64,000 nt of DNA, from NCBI GenBank assembly GCA_032622095.1, contig CP136069.1:2761462-2825461 (forward strand), in the 5' to 3' direction. The notes under the pieces were generated by a model. That model had not been told where the DNA came from and made no database searches. It was given only the letters and a program-made list of their open reading frames with translations. Origin of the DNA: Siphonodentalium dalli (taxonomy: Eukaryota > Mollusca > Scaphopoda > Gadilida > Siphonodentaliidae). Numbering within the stretch: position 1 is the first letter of the stretch; each line of letters opens with the position of its first letter. Below, in pieces: positions 26,701-39,900 of the stretch. The translations under genes were made by a program, and so were the position numbers.

Positions 26701-29700
26701 ATAATATGTTAATTTTACTACAGTAAATTTCAGGATTTAGTCGGAAACATGGCTTGTTACCATTCATCGGAAAGCTCTCAGTGAAGCTTTCCAATGAATG
26801 GTAACAAGCCATATTTCCGACTAAATCCTGAAAAATTACCCATAATTCTGCTGTGGTGACGGAGTCGATTATTTAGGGCATTGCTATATGTCCACTAAGT
26901 TTACTGACTATGTTCTAATTGTACACTATCATGACAGTCGTAAGTCGGGATTTTTTTACCCTGTGCCAATGCATTCTCTTATATATGCGAGTCGACCATA
27001 GGTCGCCTCGCATATATAAGAGAATGCATTGGCCTAACAATTTCTTACAATTTTAATAATTTTTTCTTGTATTCTTTAACAATTTTATAATTTCACCCAT
27101 ACAGAGCCCCAGACAAACATGAGCAGACGACACTCTTCTATATGCTTCTATATATGTGTGGGGCTCCCTGCAGGGTAATGGATGTTTTTTATTTTATGTC
27201 CTAAAAATTGTAAGAAATTAAAAAAATAAATGATAAAAAATTGTTAGGCCAATGCATTCTCTTATATATGCGAGGCGACCTATGGTCGACTCGCATATAT
27301 AAGAGAATGCATTGGCACAGGGTAAGAATTTCATTACAATCCCATCAATCATCTAATAATTTCAGATCCCGAGTACCGTGAGGTATGTTGGGACATTGAA
27401 CAGCGTGGTGCTGTCGGTGAAACCATCTTTCACATGTGTATCCTGCATAATAATCCCGTCCACCACGATCTCGCCAAACGACTGCTGGCTCACTTTCCGA
27501 AGCTCATAAACGATATATATCTTGATGATGAATATTACGGTAAGTTGTACATACTGTGAGGCATGCTGGGTAATATACCTGGATATTACGGTAAGTCAGC
27601 CAAGTCTGAGTTAAGTGTGTGTGACATTTGCAAATTTACCCTCTGGGGACCTCATTCTGCTTAGGCATTTTTTTTAAAATGATAGTGTGAACATTTAGGA
27701 CCAGCTTGGTATTGTCGATTAAGGGATGGAATCATGGGAGGGGCGGTCAACACGGGTCAATTTTTTTTTTTCGACCGATCTCCAAACTCGGAACATAAAG
27801 TCTCTATGCGTCACCGATTACAGATATGCAAATCGTTATTGTAAACATATTTTATTCCAATCAAAATATAACATATATAAACATTTGACAGACATTTAAC
27901 AGGAGTATAGAATAGTACAAATATTCAACTGATTGGAAAGGGGATTAAACAACAAGCCCAAGGGCTTTTATTAATTTTGCTCCCCTAAATCGTTCCCCGA
28001 TCGCTTGGTAAATGACAGAGATACAGGCCTTCAAACATTTAAAGATTGGGCTAGAGTGACTTCTCGCCGTATCTCCTCTGAAAATAATGAATCTAGGTCA
28101 ATATTTTATTTATATTTTTATTGTACATGATGGCATGTATGAACATTTGGGATGGAGTCAAGAGAGGGGGCAACACTCCATGTGGGGGTCTCTATTGGGC
28201 ATGAAATTTTTTTTTGTCTTGTCATTGCAGGCCGGATAAGATGTGTTTCAAATTAACCCTTTACCCAACAAACCGGCCAAAACCGGCCAAATAAAGCTTC
28301 AACAGCCTAAAATATCTTCGGTCTGTCTCAATAGAACCATACAAATATGGATATCATTGGAACCGGCTCCTTGACCACATTGTGATAGTTACAGTTATGC
28401 CCTGTGCCAATGCATTCTCTTATATATGCGAGTCGACCATAGGTCGCCTCGCATATATAAGAGAATGCATTGGCCTAAAAAAAAAAATTCTTACATTCTT
28501 TAACAATTTTATAATTTTTAATGTGTTAAGCCAATGCATTCTCTTATATATGCGAGGTGACCTATGGTCGACTCGCATATATAAGAGAATGCATTGGCAC
28601 AGGGCCGTTCTGTTGGGTAAAGGGTTAAGCAAGTCTGAATTTAGTGTATCTGACATTTGCAGAATGAGGTCCTCAGAGGGTGAATTTAGCGATGCTATCC
28701 TGCACAGTGGGCTAGTATCACCAAATTCACCCTCTGGGGACCTCATTCTGCAAATGTCAGATACAATAAATTGAGACTTGAAATTAAGCCACAGTTCACC
28801 CCATATGCACTACATTCTGGCTACTGCAGTCTATATGGGTCATGAAAGGCACATGTTTCAAATTAACCCTTTACCCAACAAAACGGCCATAGGTCGCCTC
28901 GCATATACATGTATAAGACATAACACATATTAAAAATGATAAAATTGTCAAAGAATGTAGAAAAATATTATAAAAATTGTTAAAAAATGTAAGAAAAAAT
29001 TATAAAATTGTTAAACAATGCAAGAAAATATGGTAAAAAGTGTTAAAAAATGAATTTGTTTTAGGCCAATGCATTCTCTTATATATGCGAGGCGACCTAT
29101 AAGATAATGCATTGGCACAGGGCATAACTGTAACTATCACAATGTGGTCAATGAGCCGGTTCCAATGATATCCATATTTGTATGGTTCTATTGAGACAGA
29201 CCCAAGATAATTTAGGCTGTTGCAGCTTCATTTGGGCTATTTTTCTGGGTTAAGCCACATCATAAAATTAACAAACCTCAATGAAAAGACACCTTTGCCT
29301 GGGATACACTGTCTTGTGCACTTGTTTTGAATGTAACTGTAACATTTTTTTCAGGAGAGACTGCCTTGCATATAGCGATAGTCAATGAGGACCCGGCTAT
29401 GGTGAAATTTTTCTTGGATCATGGTGCCGATTTTAATTATCGATGCTGTGGGAACTTCTTCTGTCCATTCGATCAGAAGTCATCAAGAAAGGACAGCGGG
29501 GAACATGAATGGATGGACGTCGGTGAAAATACAAATTATGACGGGTAAGATAAATTTTCAGAACTGGCGACAATATCATTGAAATTTCATATATTTTACT
29601 GCAGACCTACACCTTACAACTTAACCCTTTCAGTACTAGTGCCAAGTCCGATTTTTGTATCAACCCCTCTGGATCTCTATATCTTACAACCGAACATGAA

Positions 29701-30876
29701 TGGATGGACGTTGGTCAATATACAAATTATGACGGGTAAGATATGTTCTGAAAAACAACAATTGTTTCGTGGTTGTCCAATTCTCATAATTTTCAAGGTT
29801 CCTGAAATCCACAAAATTAAAAATCCCACGATGAAGTTTCGTCAACAGATATTTTAAGCTGCGGTTTCCGTTTTGGAAAATAGTATGCCATGGGTATATT
29901 CAGGTGTAGGGAGGTAACTCTATTAACCATGGGTATATTCAAGTGTAAGGAGGTAACTCTATTAACAATACCAATTATTGTGAAGTAAGTTATTTGATCT
30001 GGAGGTGAATAGCCACTGTATAAAGTTTAATAATAATTTGATGACAATCTATCAATTCATGCTCACACATTTAACCACTTTCGTGCCACTTTCATTGTAA
30101 TAAGTAACCGTATTTATCACTATATGCGGGAAAAGAGTACCCGATTCTCACACAGAAATGCGCAAACTAAAGCGCAAGGGGCAGGGTTGGCGCTGGATGA
30201 AAATTTTCTCTTGCCAAAATGACTATTTTTTTGCCAAATTAAAAAAATATTTGCCAAATTTAATTGTGCGTATAATTGGAAAAATTATTGTGTTTTTATC
30301 TTTGTTAAAATCTAACAACAGACACAGGTAAAATGAGCTAATAGAAAAGCAAGTTAATATTTTTAATAAATATCAAAGTATCAATAAATATCTAAGCGAC
30401 ATCTGCCTGGAAACTATGTTTAATGTTGCTACACAGTCATCAAGGATACATATTATTTCGCCTTGTATTACTGCTGAAATCAACGAGCCATAAATTAATC
30501 CGTCGTCATTCACACTCGGCTGATTAACCTATTGTCCTATACTCGCTGGTAATATAATGCTGACATCATAAATAATTGCTTTATAATGTCGCCATTAATA
30601 TACATTGTTACAATGACTACATGCGTCCATAATCCAAACGTACAAAGGGAGGATTAACTGGCAAAACAAATAAATAATTACCTTTTGCGGTATCTACATT
30701 GAGATCATGTTACAAAGTACAAACTACAGCCTCAATGAAAAATTTACAGAACATCATTTTTTTTTCCCGACTCACATTTTAACCCTTTGAGTGCCAGGGG
30801 CCGATCTCATCGGCCCGAAACCTACAAAATAAGTATGTTAAAGAATATAAGAATAAATTATTAAAATTGTAAAAAA

Positions 30877-30907
<31 letters not shown>

Positions 30908-33900
30908 GGGTTAGGCCAATGCATTCTCTTATATATGCGAGGCGACCTATGGTCGACTCGCATATATAAGAGAATGCATTGGCACAGGGTATATGGGTTG
31001 ACACAAAAATCGACCTGGCACTCAAAGGGTTAACCACAGTCGATTAGCTGTTTGGTGAAAGTTTGATTATGACAGCAAGATTGGATTACCATTTTGTGAA
31101 AACTGAAGAAGATTACATATAACTGTCGACATAACACTCATGACTGCGCTACATGTAAATTGACAGATTTCTTGTGTTTTTGTTTCCCATTGTATTGTCT
31201 GTAATTCGGCTCACATAACGAATAACCCACATTCGATAATGTTTTATGACTAGATAGTTCGCATACCTTAATTAAAAGCTCACTTGCCAAAATATTTGCC
31301 AAATGAAAATATTTTTTGCCAAATGAACATTTGGCAAGCGGCAGCGCGAACCCTGGCGAGGAGCACCTATCATGACCTATTTTTATACATAATACACTAC
31401 TCTATCATGATCTAACTGCAAATAGGCTGCCTTTTTTCCGCATAAGGCCATACAAACTTAACAACAGTTTGTTGTAATAAGTAACCACATTTATCGCTAT
31501 ATCCAGGAAAGGGGAACCCGATTCTCACACAGAAATGCGCTCAAACTAAAGCATTTCTGTGTGAGAATCGGGTTTCCTTTTCCTGCATATACATATAGCG
31601 ATAAATACGGTTATTTATTACAACAAACTGTTGTTAAGTTTGTATGGCCTTATACGGAAAAAGGCAGCCTATTTGCAGTTAGATCATAATAGAGTATTAT
31701 GTATAAAAATAGGTCATGATAGGTGCTCCTCGCGCTTTAGTTTGTGTGCATATAGCGATAAATGCAGAACTTATAACAATGAAAAATTGTTAAGTTTATA
31801 TGGCCTTATAAGGAAAACGGCAGACTATTTGCAGTTAGATCATGACAGAGTTGTATATTTTTATCAGAAGAACTCAGTAGGCGCGACCCTAGTGATTCAC
31901 TGTGTGCGCATCCCTGTGTGAAATTCGGGTACCATTTGGCCGCATATAGTGATATTAGCACGAAAGTGGTTAAATTTAGATGGCCTTATATGCAATGGTT
32001 CAGTCTAATTGCAGTTAGATTGCGATAAGGTAGTCTATGTTGTTTCAATATAGAACATGAGGGGTGACCTGATTCCTTCCGATTGTGATCAACTATGTAT
32101 GAGACTTGGGTACCCTTTCCCCGCATATAGCGATAAATACGGTTACTTATTTCAATGAAAGCGGGACGATGATAATTTTGCAGGTATGTGAATTTTGGAG
32201 AATACGCCCTTTCATTATATTCTTATATATGTGTTATACCGCTGGATCTAAGATTTCGTAGAGTCCAACAACAAAGTAATTGGGTCGATAAAGTGTATTT
32301 TAAAAAGTATAAACTTCAACATAATTATCACAGCACAGCCAATATAATAAACCACATATAAAAGATAATCCTTAAAAATGAAATTTGCATTTCATTTAAC
32401 CATAGAATCTCAAACGGGTAACTCAATATTGTGCGTCTGTCTATTTCAAAAGCTAATTACTGAATGCCCCCCGGACTGCGCTAATGTTTCCGCCAGTAAC
32501 AGGTGAGTGCTAATCAGTGTGCAGGTGACACAATCATTCATGCTCGCTCTCACGCGCATACACACTGACACACATTTCAGTTAACCCATAACATGCTGAA
32601 ATAACAATGCAGGACGCGCGCAACTATCATGATCCATAAAAGAAGCAGTTTACTAAAACAGATAAAAACGGCACCTATAACATATGTAAGGTACTTTATA
32701 AGTGTTTTTTATTTTGCAGACACGTGTATTTTGGAGAATTCGCCCTGGCGTTTGCCGCATGTCTGGGACAAGAAGAATGTGTTAGATTACTGATAGCAAA
32801 AGGTGCAGACCCTAACTATCAGGACGCTAACGGCAACACCGTGATGCATATGCTAGTCATTCATGACAAAAGGGTAAATTACTAATATAAAATTAGATTA
32901 TCTATTTCTAAATTTACAGCCCTGTTAATTAGCAGAAAGTTTATAATTCGTTGCGAAATAAAAAACGAAAATTTGATCATCAAATTATAGATTTACGAGT
33001 AACTAAGACTTCTTCAAACCAATTACTAGCCCTCCCATCCTCCCCGCCGATGTTATACTTTGTTATGTACATAATATAACTTGGTGTTTTTCATCATCGT
33101 TTGGCGTATTGATGCAGAATGAAGATTGTTTATAACGGGGAATCTTGTACCAAGAGAGTTCATCAAATTTAGGAAGTGTTTTTCACATTGTTTTACTGAT
33201 TTCATAATTAACCCTTTACCCAACAAAACCCCTTATAGAGCCCCACATAGACTGGAGAAGACGACACTCTGCAGTGCATGCTTCCATCTGTGTGAGGCTC
33301 CCTGTGGGATAAATATTAAACTTTATATATCGCTTCGGTTATTAACCCTTTAGAGAGCCCCACATAGACTGGAGCAGACGACACTCTGCAGTGCATGCTT
33401 CCATCTGTGTGAGGCTCCCTGTGGGATATATATTAAACTCTATATATCGCTTCGGTTATTAACCCTTTAGAGAGCCCCACATAGACTGGAGCAGACGACA
33501 CTCTGCAATGCATGCTTCCATCTGTGTGAGGCTCCCTGTGGGATATATATTAAACTTTATATATCGCTTCGGTTATTAACCCTTTATAGAGCCCCACATA
33601 GACTGGAGCAGACGACACTCTGCAGTGCATGCTTCCATCTGTGTGAGGCTCCCTGTGGGATAAATCTCTTAATTAACCCTTTACCCAACAAAACGGCCAA
33701 AAACGGCCAAATAAAGCTTCAACAGCCTAAAATATCTTCGGTCTGTCTCAATAGAACCATACAAATATAGATATCATTGGAACCGGCTCCTTGACCACAT
33801 TGTGATAGTTACAGTTATGCTATGTGCCAATGCATTCTCTCATATATGCGAGTCGACCATAGGTCGCCTCGCATATATAAGAGAATGCATTGGCCTAAAA

Positions 33901-36900
33901 ATCTTTTTTTAACACTTTTTACCATTTTTTCTTACATTCTTTAACAATTTTATAATTTTTAATGTGTTAAGCCAATGCATTCTCTTATATATGCGAGGCG
34001 ACCTATGGTCGACTTGCATATATAAGAGAATGCATTGGCACAGGGCCCTTCTGTTGAGTAAAGGGTTAATGGCAAAACCCCTTTCTCCACCATAAGGTTC
34101 TTGTTCTCATAATTGTTTGCAATTTTTGCCAGAGCAGCAAAAAGTTCTGGTGTAGTACGAAATAGTACTTCTGTAATTAAGTCGTGCGATATAAAGGGAG
34201 ACACTGGAATGCAATCCTAATGGCATCTGGTTTGAATAAGTCTTAGTTACTCATAAAACTATAATTTGATAATCAAATTTTCATTTTGCCTAGGTTAAAT
34301 TTTTCTAGGCCAGAATTGTTTCCTCAACTAAAAAGCATAGGATCCGCATAGTTGCAAGCTCTAAGGTCAAAGGTCAAATACAAAATATTATTTGAGTCTC
34401 AGACACCGCCTCATTGAAATAAATGGCCCGCATTGGATGTTTTATTTCAATTTTTTTGATAAGCCACTCTGTGTAGAAAACATTAAGAATTCGATTACTT
34501 AGGGCATTACTGTATGTTAAGAGTTCATGTGTGTTGCAATTAGTGCTCAAAACATATGGATATGTTGGTAAAAAAAGACCATAATCATTTTGAGTAAAAT
34601 ATTTTTTATTTTTTTTTTATTTTAATAAAATAAAAAATATTTTACTCAAAATTATTATGGTCTTTTTTTACCAACATATCCATATGTTTTGAGCACTAAT
34701 TGCAACACACATGAACTCTTAACATACAGTAATGCCCTAAGTAATCGACTTCTTAACCACAGCAGAATTATGGGTAACTTTTCAGGATTTAGTTGGAAAT
34801 ATGGCTTGTTGCCATTCATCGGAAAGCTCTCTGCTGTGGTTTAGGGGGTCGATTACTTTGGGCATTACTGTAGATGACTACATTGAAGAAAATGATTAGC
34901 TGATCATCATAGTCTGGTCTAATAATTGTAACTCCAGAATAATTGTGTCACTGGAGGAAATTTAGGATCACATGTAATAATGGAGAGATGTCAATTTACT
35001 GACAACAATAACAGAAAAATGACATTTTTTTAAATTATTTTGTTTTTATTTATATATTTTTTAAATTTTAATATTAATTTAATGTTTTTTAAATTTAATT
35101 TATGTATTTTTTCAATTTTTTAATATTTAATACTTTTTTATAATTTAATTGTTTTTTTTATTGTTAATTTTTTTTTTTTCTGGCGGAAATTTCCGATGAA
35201 TCCCCCTTCCTAGGAACGACTTTCAATGAGTTAATTCATGGTAACTGTCCTAAACATTTCGAGCGATAACGTTTTGTTGAATCCCGTCGTAAAATCTCTC
35301 TGCATAATATTTCGAGCTATTTCGAGCGGGTCAATGAAATCGCCCTTCCTAGGATGTAAACTTGGCGACTATACAAGATTCTTGAAGTAAGGAGAGCGGT
35401 TTCACAAATTAACGATTAGAGTTAACAGTTAGGAATATGTTCAAGCCTGATTATAGCGTGTCTGTCATTTGCAGAATGAGGTCCCCAGAGGGTGAATTTA
35501 GTGATGCTATCCCACATAGTGGGCTAGCATCACCAAATTCATCTTCTGGGGACCTCATTCTGCTTAGGCCTCATCATCTGACAAACAGCTGTGGAAATTC
35601 TAATTCCAACACGTTGAAATGGGCAGATCCTCGATGTCTAGAAAATACTTTGAAAATCATGTGTGGGATTTTGATCTTTCTTTTTATAGTAGGTGTTGAA
35701 TAGTCTAAGTCTAGTCGACTAAAGGCTGCCAACTAGTCGACTACAAAATACCTCATATAGATATACTTGTAGCACAATGTAATTTTTATACCCCCACTTT
35801 CGAAGAAAATGGGGGGTATACTGGATTGACTGCGTCCGTCCGTCCATCTGTGTTTACATATGGGCATATATTGGTTACTTTGTGGGTACAATGGGCACTT
35901 GTTGGGTATTTTCCGCCTTGTTGGGTATTTTCCCGCCTTGTTGGGTATACCCAATAGCCCTGACAAGTTATTCTTTGTCCAAACATAATTTTTGGCTTTC
36001 ATGTGAATGTACTCAACAGGTGGTTTGGACTTCATTTGTCCTAAAAAAAAAGTCCATAATGTCCAAACCATAACCCAACAAAACAATATTGGATGACCCA
36101 CTATGTGCCTATTTGTGAGATTTTTTTCATACCCAACAAGGGATTTTTTTCATACCCAACAAGGGAACCCAATAAGATTTTGGACAACTGACCCAATTTG
36201 TGCCCAAATGAGAACCCAAGATGACTTCAACTTATTTGAATTTACTCAACAATGTCTGCATTTTTTAGCCAATAAATATCTGAACAGATCTTTGCAGCCA
36301 ACAATATTTTAATTGTGCCCAACCAGAACCCAACAAAAAAATATTGGATGACCCACTATGTGCCTATTTGTGAGAACACATTTTTCATACCCAACAAGGG
36401 AACCCAATAAGATTTTCGACAACTGACCCAATTTGTGCCCAAATGTGGGTACGTCCGTCCGTCCGTCACGCTTTCTCCCTCCGTGTGTCCGTCCATCCGT
36501 CCATCCGAACTCATAACTCGAACAACTATGAACCGATTTCAATAATATTTTGTATGCAATCTCCTTATGACGGTCTCTCCACATGATGTTAATTGCGGTT
36601 CGGTCCGACTTTTTTTTTTCAAGTTACGCCTCATTTTCGACTTATTTTGACTTAAAAAATTATGTCCGACTTAATAACTTGAACAAATATGAACCGATTT
36701 CAATAATTTTTGGTATACATGCTTCTCAAAATACCCTCTCTACATGATGCGGCTAGGGATTGGCTCAGACTGTTTTCGTAATATTACACTTCATTTTCGA
36801 CTTATTTTGACTTAGAAAATTCTGTCTGACTTAATAACTTTAACAAATATGAACCAATTTGAATAATTTTTTCTGTACAAGCTTCTTGTGACACCATATC

Positions 36901-39900
36901 GATATTATTAGTCCGATTTTTTCTTTAAAGTTAAAAATCTTTTTTGTTGGGTTTATGGATAATGCGGGTTGAATTTGCCACGGTGGGGGTATTCTAGCAC
37001 TCGAGTGCACACCTCTTATTATATCAGGTTAAATGAAGATATATAGGCAAAACAAAGTCTCCTCTACATTTTCTGACTATTTACTAGATAAGGGAAGCTG
37101 TCATTATCCATGCTTACGATGTGTACAAAAAAAAAAAATTATAAATAAAGTCCTCTCACCCTCATTGATTCAGAATTTTTTTTTTACTAATTTTTACTTT
37201 TTGGCATAAACATATCACTTCAGTTTTTTACAGTTGGAAAGTTCTAAAATTTCATTTTTCTTGGTGTTTGCCTCAGGTCAGCCGATAGGCAACCCTAATG
37301 TCTTTTTGGTCTGCATTTGCCTCAGTGCAGCCGATAGCTGACGCTAATTAACAGGGCTCATTTTACGCATACAGTAATGCTCTAAATAATCGACTCCTTA
37401 GCAGAATTATGGGTAATTTTTCATGATTTAGTCGGAAATATGGCTTGTTGCCATTCACCGGAAAGCTCTCCCCGAGAGCTTTCCGATGAATGGCAACAAG
37501 CCATTTTTCTGACTAAATCATGAAAAGTTACCCATAATTCTGCTGTGGTTAAGGAGTCGATTATTTAGGGCATTAATGTATCTTTATTTATAACTTCTAA
37601 CATTTGCACTCGGCTTCAAAGTATGGTGCTGGACATTCGCAGAATGAGGTCCTCCAAGGGTGAATTAATGACACCACCCTACCCATGGGCTAGCATCACT
37701 AAATTCACCCTTTAGGTCCTCATTCTGCTTAGGCCTCATCTTCTCTGGAAAGTATCTTTATTATCAAATCAACAAGTGCATAATCGAGGTGCCCAATGGG
37801 TGCACGTTACCATCTCGGAACTTAAATCTGTGTCTCGGTCTCCCATAGCAGATGAGGCCATGCAGAATGAGGTCCCCAGTGGTTGAACATTGGTGCTGCT
37901 AGCCGCTGTGCAAAGTAGCGTCCCTAAATTCACCCTCTAGTGGCCTCATTCTGCAAATGTAAGGCACGCTAATTTCAGACTTGCTTAATTTGAAACACAT
38001 CTTATCCGGCCTGCAATGACAAGACAAATTTTGTTTCATACCCCATAGAGACCCCCACATGGACTGGAGCAGACGACACTCTGTAGTGCATGCTTCCATC
38101 AGTGTGAGGCTCCCTGCGGGTTAAACAGCACCATATTTGGAAGCCTGCTGACAACTTTCTAACATTTGCACTTTTTTACATTTACTTCTGACTAATGCAC
38201 TGTGCTATGGTGATTGATATGTGTTGGTTGCCATTCTGATTGATATGTGTTGGTTGCCATGGTGATTGATATATGTTGCATGTCGTGCTGCGCTTTGTTT
38301 CAAATTGTTATTTTATGATAAGGTAGTTTGAGCGGGTAACTTGTTCAGGTGTCTCCATTGCAACGAAGCTCATCCGTCATCAAACAACATGTCGTGTGAA
38401 ATGTAACCATGTGAGCTCGTTATGAGTGAAATTTGAACAGGTACTATATATCCAACACGACATTAGCCTAATCTACCCAAGGAGCTCCTCCCGAGCTTAG
38501 TCAGAATACCATATACCCATCACAACATTAGTGCAGACAGAACATAAAACTCATCATAATCAACAATATTTTACCGAATGAGTTGCAGATAGCGCAAGGA
38601 TATATTTTGCGAGAAAAATAACAACTGCGCCATTACTATTGTTTCACCCATAAGGCACCCCTCATAGCCTGAAGCAGAAGACATTAGTAGTGCATGCTGC
38701 CACCTGTGAGGGGCTCCATATGGGTTACATTCAATGTAACTGCGCCATTCCTATTGTTATTGTGTATGTATATTCTTTTGTTTATTCTATTATTCATTCA
38801 TATTGATTATTTGTAACAGGCTATTTTGATTTATTGTTTAGTTTACTTTTTTTGGCTAAAGGAGGATGAATTTCTCTCTATTTTATCTTATTTTGTTTTT
38901 GTTTTGGATTATAATATTATAGGCAATATAAATTGATGGAGGAGGCTGTTTTTTTCTCCCATTTTTTCAGGAGATTATAGTAACGCCCTAAGTAATCGAC
39001 CCCTTAACCACAGCAGAATTATGGGTAACTTTTCAGGATTTAGTCGGAATATGGCTTTCCGATGAATGGCAACAAGCCATAATTCTGCTGTGGTTAAGGG
39101 TCGGGGTAGATTACGTACGGCATTACTGTATATAATCAAAACAAGGCTCAAAATAATTATTTTTTTACTGACCGTCAAAATGACAGGCACCAAATGGATG
39201 ATGTTGGTCATTTCAAAATGGTGCCTGTCAAAATTCAGATGTACTATATGAGACAGTATTTAAATTTCCATCAACTTATTATTCGCACATTTTAGTGAGC
39301 GTCGAATTGCCACCCAGGAAAAACCCATGCTATTTTTGTTTTCAAAAGTTCAAAAACTTTTAAGTCGATAAATAAATATGCATGCATGCAAATGACATTA
39401 TTATATATTCACTCTGAATTGATCTGAAATTAAAAAAGAACTATATTTTACTTTCAATGTATGATTTGGCCAGTAGTTGCTCCTTGGACCCAAACAGATA
39501 CAGATTGTTCAATAATTTGCATTGGACAAAATGTCCGACAGTTACAGAAGTGCACTGGAAATAAGCCATTTATTTTGAGCTTTAAATCAATCCAAGCCAA
39601 TTTTCCTCCAAAGCTTTGTATCTACATGCTCCGTAATATGTCAGTCTCGACATATTTTATTATTCTTTTAACTCTGTTTCCATATCAGCAAAAGTAGGAA
39701 TTCTTTTATGCATTTTTGCATGGTATGCAATAATGCCCTAAATAATCGACTCCTTAACCATAGCAGAATTATGGGTAATTTTTCAGAATTTAGTCAGAAA
39801 TATGGCTTGTTACTATTCATCAGAAAGCTCTCAGTGAGAGCTGTCCGATGAATGGCAACAAGCCATATTTCTGATTAAATCCTGAAAAATTACTCATAAT

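Larger units (their letters stand above)
30075..31969. mobile_element. Family H TTAA-flanked composite element, about 1.9 kb
   Basis: TTAA at 30071-30074 and 31970-31973, with ends CCACTTTCGTGC and GCACGAAAGTGG. The interior carries repeated TTTGCCAAATT/TTTGCCAAATGAA motifs, a family C insertion and an internal palindrome. It could be one element or two related ends around other insertions. Confidence 0.6.

Noticed and set aside
28382..28774. 130-codon frame and its minus-strand partner
   Set aside because: Both are translations of palindromic A and F elements; the same peptides recur wherever the elements occur.
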